In this document: piece by piece, positions 41,265 through 51,524 of the stretch
Layout: every line of letters begins with the position of its first letter
Position numbering within the stretch: position 1 is the first letter of the stretch
Assembly (NCBI GenBank): GCA_035578175.1
Contig: JAQMRL010000008.1
Coordinates: forward strand, 91,810,541 to 91,874,540
Origin: Catonia carolina
Lineage: Eukaryota > Arthropoda > Insecta > Hemiptera > Achilidae
Length of the DNA stretch: 64,000 bases
Direction: 5' to 3'
Translations under genes and position numbers: made by a program
Notes under the pieces: generated by a model
Told to the model about the DNA's origin: nothing
Database searches by the model: none
The model's input: only the letters and a program-made list of their open reading frames with translations

Positions 41265-41653
41265 TATGAATAATTTAAGTTTAAAAGTTGAAAAAATAAC
41301 TCATAAATTCGCCATGACTTGTTCACGTTTTCTTTACAACTGTTCTGGTCGTCCTGATTTGTCCGCGTTAAGTTAGGCTCTTTCAGTCCGCAACAGACTG
41401 CGCGCAGACTGTCCGCGTTCTGTTTGACAAGACCTTAACTCTATAAATAACACAGTTAAAAATTTTTTCATTGATAATTTATTTTTGTTTACTAAAATAT
41501 CTGTATTCATTTGCCCAAATATGATGTTCATGTAATATTCTTCATCCAGTAGGTTTTAAACTAAAAATATTTTTACTATCGCGAGTTATTTCATTTTATA
41601 GACAATTTTGTTGTGATTAGATTGATGTATAACAAGACATTATTTAAAATACT

Positions 41654-41790
41654 TAATAAATACTGCACAATTATATTACACTTCCATAATGCTTTTATTA
41701 CCAACCCAAACTGTAAACAAAACAGTTCCAACAATAACATTCAGAAACAGCTGATCAGCTGATAAAATTAATTGTATTAAACACATGTCA
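41654..41790 (-). repeat. Gypsy 3' LTR, 137 bp
   Basis: The LTR begins TGACATGTG and ends in TTTATTA on the minus strand. It is identical to the other LTR apart from one A/T difference near 41671. It contains the palindrome CAGCTGATCAGCTG. A purine-rich tract (complement of 'tctccccc') adjoins it on the internal side. Confidence 0.93.
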
Positions 41791-41792
41791 AT

Positions 41793-41805
41793 TCTCCCCC
41801 TTTAA
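41793..41805 (-). other. Gypsy polypurine tract
   Basis: On the minus strand AAAGGGGGAGA stands directly before the 3' LTR, the expected primer for plus-strand DNA synthesis. Confidence 0.85.
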
Positions 41806-41876
41806 AGTCTTGACCGTAGAATCTGATCGACGTGTCGCCTGCAAACTTGACCACTGTCTAGCTTTATATAGTAGTT

Positions 41877-43042
41877 TCAATTACCGTCTCTAGATTGAAC
41901 TTGCCCAAGACTCCATTTCCCTTGGCCACTGTAATTTCTTACTTGCACACGATCCCCAACCATAAATTGGCGTACTATGCCCCTTGGGCGTTGTTTTATC
42001 TGTTCTCCTTGAGGTGGCACTAGTAAACTGATGTAAGTTCTTACTTTCCTATTAAACATGAGGAAGTATGCCGAGTTTCCAGTTGAGTTTGGAACTTGAC
42101 GGAGTTGCATGAGTATTCGATGGAGCTTCGTTTCAAGAGATCCTGGTTCTTCTAGCATGCTTTTCAAAGACTTTTAACAGTTTGGACAAACCGTTCTGCT
42201 TGACCATTAGATGACGGGTGGAATGGAGCTGTAGTTTTGTGTTTTGTTCCACATTTATTTAGGAGCTCTTGAAATGTAGTAGATGTGAAATTTCTTCCAT
42301 TGTCAGATATCAGGAGATTAGGCAGACCAAAAGTACTAAACAGTTTCCTCAACTCCTTCACAGTCCATTCTGCAGTTGTTGTCCTGGTAGGAATCACTTC
42401 TACCCATTTCGAGAAAGCATCTACAACAATCATAAATTGTTGACCATTTGTTGGGCCCATGAAATCCACATGAATTCTTTCCCATGGTTTTGTTGCTGGT
42501 TCCCAAGGGTGGTTTATTTCTTTGGCTGGTGCGTTTTGTTTTTCTCGACATGGTCTACAGGTAGAAATCATATTTTCAATATCTTTGTCCATCCCTCTCC
42601 AACAGCAGTAACTCCTTACTAAGGCCTTAGTTTTTAAGATCCCCACATGTCCAAAGTGTAATTCAATGAGAACTTGCTTCTTAAGGGAGGTCGGAATGAT
42701 TACCTTCCACCCTCTAAAAAGACATCCTTCGTGAATTGTAATTTCATTGTCGTGATATCCTAAAGCTTCAAGTGATTTACCTTCTTGAAGATACTTTACA
42801 ATTAAACCAAGTTCTGGGTCCTTCATTGTCTCTGCAGCTAGTACCTTGTGATTAATTGTCAGTATGTTGATCTGGTTTGTTTGAAAAATGTTGTGCTGAT
42901 CCATACATCCATTGTTCATGTCTTCCATTGGAAATCTTGAGAGAAAATCTGCGTTCCCATGTTCACTTGTTCGTTTGAATTCAATTTTGTAGTTAAATCC
43001 GAATAAGAAATGAGAGTAATTGAAAAGCCGTGTTGCTGACAT
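41877..43042 (-). pseudogene. Gypsy integrase (frameshifted at its C-terminus)
   Basis: 42164-43042 carries the end of RNase H (HGNADFLSRFP), the H-H-C-C zinc-binding region (HFGHVGILKTKALVRS, CRPCREKQNAP) and the catalytic core with VDFMGPTNGQQFMIVVD, LISDNGRNFTS and HPSSNGQAERFVQTV, the D,D35E triad. The frame then stops at 42164. The C-terminal part with the GDRVQVRNY block continues in a different frame (41877-42167), so a single-base shift is likely there. Confidence 0.9.
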
Positions 43043-43440
43043 AGAAGGGAGGCTTTTGTGAGGGTCGAAGATAGCAACCAGTGGCTTATGGTCTGTTACG
43101 AGTGTAAATTGTCGTCCGTAACAATATGAGAAAAATTTCTTCAGACCCCAGTATATTCCAGTAGCTTCTTTATCGATCTGGCTGTAATGTCTTTCAGCTT
43201 TTGTTAAAGTCCTGGATGCAAAAGCTATTGGCCTTTCACTCCCATCTGGATAGCGGTGTGATATTATGGCTCCAAGTCCTACTGGAGATGCGTCTGTAGC
43301 AAGAATTAGTGGATACTCTGGTTTAAAGTGACTAAGTACTGTGTCACCTGTTATTACCTCCTTGATAGTTTGAAAACTCTGTTCACAGTTACTGTTCCAT
43401 CTGTATGGTTTTCCTTTCTGCAGTAAGTATGCAGTGGGTG
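43043..43440 (-). pseudogene. Gypsy RNase H region
   Basis: The frame of the integrase reads upstream without a stop through an RNase H domain with the ATDASPVGLGA block and TDHKPL near 43090-43300. It is out of frame with the reverse transcriptase, whose reading ends at 43354, so a frameshift lies around 43400-43440. Confidence 0.82.
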
Positions 43441-44520
43441 AAGCACGGTTGCTAGATCCTTAATAAACCGGTTGTAGTAGTTCACAAGTCCTAAAAATGA
43501 ACGAAGCTCATTTATGTTTTGAGGTCTTCTTGCATCTGTAATCGCTGTTACCTTTACTTTGCTTTTGTGTATTCCATGCTCATCAATCACATGTCCTAGG
43601 TATTGTATTTTCTTTTGAAAGAATTTACATTTGTCCCGATTCAACCTTAAATTCTTTCTTCTCAGACCTTCAAACACTTTTCTGAGTCGAGTGAGTATTT
43701 CATCTTCGGATCTTCCTTGCAAAATAATATCATCAAAAAAGCACTGAACCCCTTCGAAACCTTGAAGGACTCCATCCATCACTTTCTGCCAGATTGCTGG
43801 AGCAACTTTAACACCAAACATAAGCCTTTTTACATTATATTGTCCCTTGTGAGTGCTTAAAGTCTGGATTTCTGCACTTTTATTGTCCATTTCCAAGTGA
43901 AGATATGCATTACTTAAATCTAGCGTACAAAACAATTGGCCTCCGTTCTTCTGGGCAAATATGTCTTCAATTCGTGGTATAGGGTGATGTTCATCCTTAA
44001 TTTGCTTATTAACTGTGACCTTAAAATCAGCGCATATCCTTACGTCACCGTTTGGCTTTACAACAGGGACAATTGGAGTACCCCATTCAGATTTCTCTGT
44101 CTTTGAAATGATCCCAGCTTCCTCCAGACGGTCCAGTTCTTTTTCAACCTTTTCCTTTAGGGCAAATGGTATAGGGCGAGCCTTGATGAATATTGGTCTA
44201 GCTTCCTCAATAAGTTGGAGATGTCCTTTTGTATCTGGTATTTTTCCGATTCCAGGTTCAAACAAATCCTTGAACTCATTTAAAAGTTCATCAAGTTCAG
44301 AAGTTGTAGTGGTGTTGTTGATCTTCTTCAGTTCGGCCCAATCTAACTGCACTTCTCTCATCCAGTCTCTTCCAAATATTGCATCTAGGTCTTGGTTTAC
44401 GATGTACAGTTTACCTACGAACATTTGGTTTTTGTAGGAACATTTTACAAAAACAACTCCTCTGGGTTTTATCAGTTCATTTGTATAGGTTCGTAGTTCT
44501 ACGTTGGTGTGGAAGATTTT
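43354..44520 (-). pseudogene. Gypsy protease end and reverse transcriptase
   Basis: After the stop codon at 44521-44523 the same frame stays open through the rest of protease and the reverse transcriptase: IVPVVKPNGDVRICADFK, FCTLDLSNAYLHLEM, a GVKVAPAIWQKVMD block and the catalytic box CFFDDIIL (F-F-D-D where many elements have Y-x-D-D). LGHVIDEHGI and SFLGLVNYYNRFIKDL follow. All catalytic Asp residues seem present. The final residues before the stop at 43354 are out-of-frame readthrough. Confidence 0.92.
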
Positions 44521-45963
44521 CTAAGTTATGTTAAGCCTCTTAAAAGTACTGTAAGGTAAAATGCTGATTGCTGCTCCAGTATCCAACTCCATGTGGACAG
44601 GCTGACCTTCTATTAGTATGTTGACAAGAAACTTGTAACTTGCTTGAGTCTGTATCTTGTAAATGTCGTGTTGTTCTTCGTGTACATCTCCCAAATCAAT
44701 TTCAGCGGAGTGAACTTTTGAACTGCTTGTGCCCAGACATACACTTGCAATATGTCCTTGCTTATTGCATTTTCTACACATTTCTTTGATCAATTTACAT
44801 TGTCTAGCTCTGTGGTTAGGTGATCCACAACGGTAGCATTTACCTTTCAATCGATCCAAGGGTGACATTTTGCTTGCATTAGGCTGATAACGACCTGGTT
44901 TCACTTGATTTGTATTCAACACCTGATTGATTTTGGTATTGGTAGACCTATTCGACTTATATTCCTCAACTAAGTTACTTTCGGTCTTGGCCAGTTCCAG
45001 TGTAGAAGCAACCTTCACTACATCTTGAAAACATTTTGTAGGTTTTTCTTGAAGTAGTCTGGTTCTTACCTCGCTGTCTTTAAGGCTTCTAATAAATTGC
45101 ATACGCAGTAGTGTATTTGCAATAGATTTACTGCAGTGTTCACAGTTAAAATCACAGTCTGATGTCAACTTCTGAAGCTCAACAGAATACATTTTCACTG
45201 TTTCTTCAGTTTCTTGCATTCTTGATAAAAATTGGTGCTGTAAACCCCATATGCTAGGTTTCGGGTTAACATAGTCCATTAAAACCTGAACTAAATCTGT
45301 ATATGTTTGGTTCAGAGGACTTTCAGGAGCACAAAGGTCGTACAGCTTCTGGTGTAATTGGGGTGTCAGAGCATGGAGCAGTGTGTACACTTGGTCCTTT
45401 GGCTGCATTCCGTGACCATGTAGATGAAGAAATACTTCAAGACGTCGAATAAAGTTTTTGAAAGTTTCATCTTCTTGAAAAGGGATAAATGACATTGTTG
45501 AAGTAAGAGCTCGAGAATGCTGTGCTGGTGTCGACAATTCTATATTGCTATGGGCCTTGTCCTGTATGTTCATTTGAGTTTCTGCTGTAAGCTGTCCCAA
45601 TCTCTCCTGTAACTGGTCCATCAGATTATAGTACTTGTCTTCCATTTCCATTCTGTAATCCGACTCCTTGTCTAGTTCCTCTTCTTTAGTTTTGATTTCT
45701 ATTAATCCTTGTGCATAATTAAATCGTTCCCAATATTCTTCTAACATGTTTATTCTTGTTTTGATAACGTCTTTTGATAGTGTATGTAGGTTTTCCAATA
45801 ATCTGTCTGCCATAGTCAACTGCCGCTTTACTACTGACCTGGACTTTTTTAAATCAGAAATACTTTCACAATCGCGGTTACTCATCTTGTTCAAAGTAAA
45901 TAAATATACAAAAACAACAAAAATAAATAAATAAATAAAAATAATAATTTGGCTCGTCGCCAA
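44521..45963 (-). CDS. Gypsy gag with start of protease
   Basis: A 480-codon frame. After a coiled N-terminal region, the capsid-like part has SFIPFQEDETFKNFIRRLE. Two CCHC zinc knuckles follow near the C-terminus, CYRCGSPNHRARQC and CRKCNKQGHIASVC, and the protease active site is LDTGAAISIL. The TAG stop ten residues later lies inside protease, not at the usual gag-pol boundary, so it is more likely a mutation than programmed readthrough. The frame may begin at an internal Met instead of the first. Confidence 0.92.
   Translation of the reverse strand: MATSQIIIFIYLFIFVVFVYLFTLNKMSNRDCESISDLKKSRSVVKRQLTMADRLLENLHTLSKDVIKTRINMLEEYWERFNYAQGLIEIKTKEEELDKESDYRMEMEDKYYNLMDQLQERLGQLTAETQMNIQDKAHSNIELSTPAQHSRALTSTMSFIPFQEDETFKNFIRRLEVFLHLHGHGMQPKDQVYTLLHALTPQLHQKLYDLCAPESPLNQTYTDLVQVLMDYVNPKPSIWGLQHQFLSRMQETEETVKMYSVELQKLTSDCDFNCEHCSKSIANTLLRMQFIRSLKDSEVRTRLLQEKPTKCFQDVVKVASTLELAKTESNLVEEYKSNRSTNTKINQVLNTNQVKPGRYQPNASKMSPLDRLKGKCYRCGSPNHRARQCKLIKEMCRKCNKQGHIASVCLGTSSSKVHSAEIDLGDVHEEQHDIYKIQTQASYKFLVNILIEGQPVHMELDTGAAISILPYSTFKRLNIT
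45951..45962 (-). other. Gypsy primer binding site
   Basis: On the minus strand TGGCGACGAGCC follows the 5' LTR after two bases. A TGG-initial sequence complementary to the CCA end of a tRNA is expected here. Which tRNA is used was not determined. Confidence 0.75.
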
Positions 45964-45964
45964 C

Positions 45965-46101
45965 TAATAAATACTGCACAAATATATTACACTTCCATAA
46001 TGCTTTTATTACCAACCCAAACTGTAAACAAAACAGTTCCAACAATAACATTCAGAAACAGCTGATCAGCTGATAAAATTAATTGTATTAAACACATGTC
46101 A
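45965..46101 (-). repeat. Gypsy 5' LTR, 137 bp
   Basis: Matches the 3' LTR at 136 of 137 positions. Flanked outside by the target duplication ATACT (46102-46106). Confidence 0.93.
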
Positions 46102-46639
46102 ATACTATAACTATATATAAAAACGACGAAGCCGCCATTTGACGCGTGTGTTTACAAAAACGTACACAAACTATAAACTCTTTGTAAAACAGACGTAACT
46201 AAATGATAGCGAAATATTTTGACATAAAATGAAAGTTCATATTTACATTAATAATAAAGCCAAAATTCAACGCAATCTACTGGTGTATACAGAAGTTATA
46301 GCCATTTATGCAACAGTTTACTGACATCCAATGTGACCGGATCTGGCACTTTTCAGAAGAACCTCACATCCGAAAAAATTGGACCCTGGCATTTAAAGGG
46401 TTAAAAGATAAATTTAAAGTTGATTTCATTTTATAATCACAATTCTTTGTCCAAAACTTGAAAATTATGTGTCATGTACACTAGTTAGACATGTAGCTTC
46501 AAATAGGATGAAAAATCGGTCCAACCTAATTTGTTAAAATGACCAGGATTGTACGTTACCTTACTAAAGGATGGATGTGTCTTTGTTGTTAGCTTATATT
46601 GAAAACAGGTTCACACAATCATGTAGTTATTACTTTGTT

Positions 46640-47322
46640 TTCCCCTATATGAATATGTAGGGAAGGAAAATATTGCTTTCATGTTGATTTTTCAAAATCA
46701 AGTTTTCAATGGAAGTGAAACCAAAAACTGAAACCCAAAAAAAGTCTTGTCATTGGTCTGTGTGTGTGAACAAAATATCTCAATAATGAAATAGTGTATG
46801 AAGTTGAAACATGGAACTTAAAAAAAGGTACCCCTCTAGGGGACCTGATATGAACAATTTTATCAAAATCGGTCAACCGGAAGTAGTAGTTCATTTGTAC
46901 GATTTTCTCAAAAAAAAAACATGAATGATTTTTTTAAATCACCTTATTTACTACAGTTAAGTAATACAGATATGGTAAGCGCCATGTCTGCTCAAATTTT
47001 TGAGGGGGTTCTGTTCTCTTATAAAAATGATTATTTTAAGATTGTGGCCTTAATATTCATTTTAGGGTTAAAGCATACATTATTTATTTGTAGGAAATTA
47101 AAAACCTCCAACTTTTATTTCACATATTTTTTCTTACAGAGATTATACGCGTCAATTAGTAATTTTCTGTATTTTTTAAGTCCTGCATAGGTAGATTTTT
47201 ATTTAGCTTCATGATTATATTTTAGGTCATGATTATATTTTACTCATGATTAAAATTAGGTTAAATATTTCATATTTACATAGACAAGAGAAAGCTGTGT
47301 AAATGTTTCACACCAGATTTTT
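46640..47322 (+). repeat. R1 repeat, diverged shortened copy
   Basis: A clearly older R1 member: landmarks 'tatgaatatgtagggaag', 'tcggtcaaccggaagtagta' and the terminus 'gtttcacaccagatt' are kept, but many substitutions and deletions separate it from the other copies, and one of the two internal duplicated units is largely lost. Confidence 0.75.
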
Positions 47323-47892
47323 TTATTATCTTTATCGTCTAATTTCACTGGAATGAATAACGCGCATAAACTTAATTAGAAGAAAAATTTTTATAGCCAT
47401 TACATTCCTAAAAATAAAAGAAGTTACTCATTGATAAAGAAAAAACTAAAATATTATTTCCGTTCACAATTAAATAGTAATTGACCTTTTAATAAGTACA
47501 GATCACTAATAATTTTGACTAAAGAACAATATCATATTTAATGGGCTTTTGTTTTCTTTTATTCATAACAGTAATAAAATTGATTAAGTCAGCAATAACT
47601 TTTATTGATAAAAACTGTTAATTTTTAAAGTTTTATCACTTTTTCAATTTTAAATTAATGCAAACATTTATGTCATTTTATGAGATACAATTGTTTGATT
47701 AAGTTAGGTTAGCAATTAATATTTACTGATTTGAATAAGAGTATATATACACAATTTATTTATGGGAAGAGGTGGTATTAAATATACAGATAATTAAATT
47801 CATGACAATTAGTAAAGTCCAGAGAATTAGAAAATCATTTTCATAATTATTACAATAATTTTTTAAATTTTGAAGAGGATAAACTCACTTGC
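47323..47892. other. AT-rich stretch, no recognised feature
   Basis: Very AT-rich sequence without recognisable exons, SINE boxes or terminal repeats. Confidence 0.4.
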
Positions 47893-48056
47893 ATTTTTTT
47901 TTTTATTGAGTGATGATGCCTACATAAGCCTTGGTCTTGTGCGTAGGTAATGATATGTGGTGATTTACAGATGAAAAATGCCAGACCTGACCAGGAATCG
48001 AACCCGGGACCCTGGCATAGTAGCCAGTTGCGCTGACCACTACACCATGGGCCGGC
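47893..48056 (-). mobile_element. tRNA-derived SINE (SINE-B)
   Basis: On the minus strand it begins GGCCGGCCCATGGTGTAGTG, with 'ggtcagcgcaactgg' and B-box GGTTCGATTCC. The tail is atypical and ends in T/A-rich sequence near 47897. Its 5' end forms half of a perfect palindrome. Confidence 0.8.
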
Positions 48057-48071
48057 CCATGGTGTAGTGGT
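48036..48071. repeat. Perfect 36-bp palindrome at SINE-B head
   Basis: ACCACTACACCATGGGCC and its exact complement meet at 48053/48054. The right half is the first 18 bases of SINE-B in the opposite direction, so the SINE 5' end is mirrored. Confidence 0.9.
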
Positions 48072-48089
48072 GTACACATTTATTCTGAA

Positions 48090-48540
48090 ATGTGTAAATA
48101 TAATAAGAAAGTCATTGGTATCAGAATTAATTACAGTACTCCATTGCTATTTGTGAGTGTTGTGTTCCATGAACTTACCATGAATAATGACACCAAAACA
48201 CCAAACCTACATGGGAATAGGGTGTTAAAGTCGTTAAATAGAAAATTAAAATCAATTTTTTCAATGTTGTAATCACACTGAAAAGTGCTTGCTTTCTCAG
48301 TTCTCTGACAGTTTTTTTTTTTAATGTAATGAAACATTGACTTATTTACTCTAAAAAAAAAAAACACCTTGTCACTGGACATCGCTTTTTAAGCAAATCA
48401 AATCATTTTAATTTTCTAAATTAAAAGCATGATTAGTTTTAGCTTTTTCTTTACAGTAAATGTGGACATTTTTGAATTTTGATTAGTCTCTACTTATCTA
48501 TTTAAGCAGTTACAAACAGTAAACCAGGATTACAGACTTC
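48090..48540. other. Unassigned AT-rich stretch
   Basis: Only short frames without recognisable motifs. No repeats shared with the rest of the window were seen. Confidence 0.35.
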
Positions 48541-48896
48541 CGTTGACAAAACTAAATACATAATGAACATCAAAACAGCCCTGCGTCATTTAAAGACAAA
48601 ACGGAAAAATTGGGAAAGTTAAAAGCTTCAAATACCTCGGGTAGATAATACAACCAAAGACCAGTGAAAAGGAGCAAACATGAACAGATGGGGAAAGATG
48701 GCCGAGGCACTCCAAGGAACTTACCACTTCTGTAAGACAAAAGCACTCTCAAGACAAGCCAAGATTACACGTAGTAATTTTGTGATAAAAACTGTCTGTC
48801 TGAATGCGAGTGAGTGCTTAAGACTGACCGCGATGGCTGAGAGAAGCAAAGAAATTTAAGTGAAAGATTCTCCGCAAGATAATGGGTTTGAAGATA

Positions 48897-50190
48897 CAGT
48901 AGCGTGCAAATTAATCCAAACACAGATGTTATGTAATGAAAAGTTACTTTATTTTTGAAAAAATATGTATACATTCTATTTGTTAATGTTTAATAACTAA
49001 TATGGCCACCTTTATTGTTTATCAGTAAATTTCTTCGTCACGAAACCATACCGATATTATTGCTGCAATGAGATTATTTTTTGTAGTACAATCCATTTTT
49101 CAGAGTCGTTTTTTCACTATTGCCCAAAGATTTTCAATTGGGCTTATATCTGGGGAATTACCTGGCCATGTCAACACTTTAACGTTTTCTTGTTCGAAAA
49201 ATGCTTTCACTTTTTTGGCAATATGGCATGGCGCTAAACCTTGTTGAAACACTCCATTGCCATGTGGAAATAATTTTGTTTGCAGTAGTAGCACAACCTT
49301 TGCCTTAAGAATTTGGATATATTCATCGCTTTTTAACATATTATTTACTGGGACTAATGAACAAGGACCTTGTTTCAAATGTGAAACAACCCCAAAACAT
49401 TTTTTTCTGGGGATGTTTAACTGATTGCTGGTTATGAGCCGGTGATGTTCTTTCATCCGCTGATTTCCGAACATAAGAAACCTTCCTGAACGTAAAAATG
49501 GGATTCATCGGAGAACATTACATTTTTTCAGTCTGCAACAGTCCACTTAGCATGTGCATTGGCCCACAATAACCGTTTTTTGCACATTGCTTGGGTCAAA
49601 AGTTGTTTTTTAGCAGGTCGATGAGCTTTCCGTCCAGCATCAAGAAGTCGGCGTCTAACAGTTGTCACATGCAAATTGGTTCCATTGGCGGCAAGATGTC
49701 GATGTAAGTCCATAGCACGTAATTTTGGATTCACTTTACTTGTTTTCACAAATAACCGATCCTGAGTAGAAGTGGTTTTCTTTTACGGCCACATTTTCCT
49801 TTTCTTCGAGGTGAAAAGGAACGAGTTGCTCGAAATTGTTTTAATATAGCATTCACTGTCCCCAGTCCAACGCCACACTCTGAAGCTATTTGTCGTTGTG
49901 TCATACCAGTATACTCGGAGAGAGAAACAATTTTTGAATGTTTTCTTGGAGTTACATCCATTGTTACAATATATTACATAAACAGACACTAAAACAATTC
50001 ATGAATTTGTCATAAAAAATGAAATACACTTGTATAAACCACAACTTATGTCACGAAATTGCTATAGAGATAAAAACCAACAACTTCACACTGCACAGAC
50101 AGCTTACAGAATGTGTGTGGTTAGCAGTGTAGCCACATCATGGAAAAAAACAAAAAATTCCCTGTGTTCAGATTAATTTGCACGCTACTG
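48897..50190 (-). mobile_element. Tc1-family transposon, 1.29 kb
   Basis: Inverted ends CAGTAGCGTGCAAATTAATC (both, with small differences further in) are flanked by TA. The length and the single minus-strand transposase reading frame are typical of Tc1. The transposase is broken into three frames and has lost one catalytic residue, so the copy is dead. Confidence 0.92.
49100..49961 (-). pseudogene. Tc1 transposase, DD34E, one Asp lost
   Basis: Reading from 49961: HTH regions with GMTQRQIASECGVGLGTVNA (49746-49961), a second HTH part with LHVTTVRRRLLDAGRKAHRP (49528-49749), then the catalytic part (49100-49474) with FQQGLAPCHIAKKV and WPGNSPDISPIENLWAIVKK. Family members have D after F-Q-Q; here it is G. 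The final Glu of P-I-E-N-L-W is intact. Breaks occur near 49748 and 49480-49530. Confidence 0.9.
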
Positions 50191-50569
50191 TAGTAGACAG
50201 ACAATATAGGTTACGAGGTCGAGAATAACTACAAGGTAAAAGAATGATTAGAAAAAGAAGGCTAAAAATTTACAGACTCTTGTATAGAATGAATATCAAC
50301 TGGTTGAAAAACAAAGTTTTAAGAGACTAAACAACAGACCTAAGGTGTAGGATAAATGGTTTAATGAAGACAGAAATGATATAGAGAAGACTGAAATAAA
50401 CCAAGAAAATGTAATGAACCAAACCAAATTCAGACAACTAATTACGGACTTTAAGGGATTCCATGAAAAGAAAAAACAGAACACCGAGTGGACAGAAGAA
50501 AGAAGAAAAGCCTACAGTGAGCGAATGATGGGAATTTGTGCTGCAAATTATCTTTAAGATTTAATATTA

Positions 50570-51095
50570 AAAAAAATCAGCTTTCAGTTGTGCTTACACA
50601 ATACATACTACTTGCTACTTGCAGATTACACATGAATAAAATGTTAAAAAAAATAAAACATATTGAAACAAACAAGCATTATGTAGTGAAAGTCAAAGTT
50701 TTTTTTTATTTTAATGAATAAAATGAGAACACTGAACTACTTCAACTTGTAATAGAAATGACAGAAAACATTAAATTGTCTGCACAATGTATTTAATGTT
50801 TCTTGATGTTATCATATTACAGAATGCAGGAGTGAACCCTAACATACAACTTAGTATAAAATAAATAAGACGTACTAAAGTACTGGTAAATATAATCAGA
50901 CAACCATACATTCCATTGGTATTGCACAACCACTTTATTTTGATCAAGAGGTAAATAAACAATATGAACAGATACACCGTTGTAACAGAGATGTTTTGTT
51001 TTATTATGTTTTCATTAAAGTACAGTAAATCCATTTCTCTTGGAATAAATGGTTTCATTCCGTTTTACATTCAACCGTTTTGCACATTGATGCTA
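50570..51095. other. AT-rich stretch, no recognised feature
   Basis: No repeat or coding signature is recognised between the LINE relic and the R380 cluster. Confidence 0.35.
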
Positions 51096-51102
51096 ACGCA
51101 AA

Positions 51103-51493
51103 TGTTGTTGTTTAGGTCAACAGCCGAAAGGCTGGTTTGAACCTCTAGAGGTTTTACTAAGTAAAAACAAGAAGGTGGTTTACAATTGCCTTCCTCACTG
51201 AGTTGAAAGAGTATGCTTATCAGCATGCCAGGCCCTCCGAAAAGCACTCACTTTCCACCCTGCAAATGACACCTTCACTTCATTCACCACAGGGTCTGGC
51301 TGTATAGTGAAATTCATTACTCTCAGAGGAGATAACTCTGACTAGTGTCTTTTACACCTCTACCTCTTCTGTTCTTAAATAGTTCAGTCATATAAGTGGC
51401 TGACTATGTGATAAGAAACAGAACTAGTTTTTTTAGCCCTGGACCAAACAGATAGAGTGCAATTAAAATAACACTCCACCTGCCCATTTTGGG
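51103..51493 (-). repeat. R380 repeat, full-length copy
   Basis: First copy of the 51-53.5 kb cluster, minus strand, from 'tgtttaggtcaacagccgaa' to 'cacctgcccattttgggc'. Confidence 0.88.
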
Positions 51494-51524
51494 CATCGCA
51501 AATGATGAAGGGATAAATGGAAAT

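Larger units (their letters stand above)
40428..41434. mobile_element. Internally deleted PIF/Harbinger element
   Basis: Ends GGCCTTGTCAAACAGAACGC and (complemented) GGTCTTGTCAAACAGAACGC are flanked by TTAA on both sides (the palindromic site leaves a 3- or 4-bp duplication open). It holds the starts of both proteins that autonomous PIF/Harbinger elements encode, one at each end and pointing inward: a MADF/Myb-like protein (plus) and the nuclease-type transposase (minus). The middle is deleted. Confidence 0.88.
41654..46101 (-). mobile_element. Ty3/gypsy LTR retrotransposon, 4.45 kb
   Basis: A complete structure on the minus strand: 137-bp LTRs, a 5-bp target duplication ATACT at 41649-41653 and 46102-46106, a primer binding site next to the 5' LTR, gag and protease, reverse transcriptase, RNase H, integrase, and a polypurine tract next to the 3' LTR. 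The LTRs differ at a single base, so insertion is recent, yet the coding region has an in-frame stop in protease and two frameshifts. There is no envelope gene. It is inserted in the piggyBac-like MITE. Confidence 0.95.
40278..46400. mobile_element. PiggyBac-like MITE split by two nested elements
   Basis: TTAA at 40274-40277 and 46401-46404 flanks the inverted ends CCCTTTGAGTGCC and (complemented) CCCTTTAAATGCC. Duplicated TTAA with CCCTTT-type ends is the mark of piggyBac-like elements. Without the PIF/Harbinger insert (40428-41434) and the gypsy insert (41654-46101), its own sequence is about 650 bp in three pieces, with no transposase coding seen. The nest gives a relative order: this element is the oldest. 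Confidence 0.75.
48545..50560 (+). pseudogene. LINE ORF2 C-terminus split by a Tc1 element
   Basis: 48545-48896 encodes, in shifting frames, TKALSRQAKIT and LNASECLRLTAMAER (the block with E-C-x-x-L-T). After the Tc1 element, 50193-50555 continues with WFNEDRNDIEKTEIN, FRQLITDFKGFHEKKK and EWTEERRKAYSERMM, the basic C-terminus seen in the LINE at 13777-14388. Many stops mean it is an old relic. Confidence 0.75.

Noticed and set aside
44521..44523. TAG as a retrovirus-like programmed readthrough codon between gag and pol.
   Set aside because: It lies inside protease just after the active site, not at the gag/protease border, and two other frame breaks occur in the same element. A mutation is simpler.
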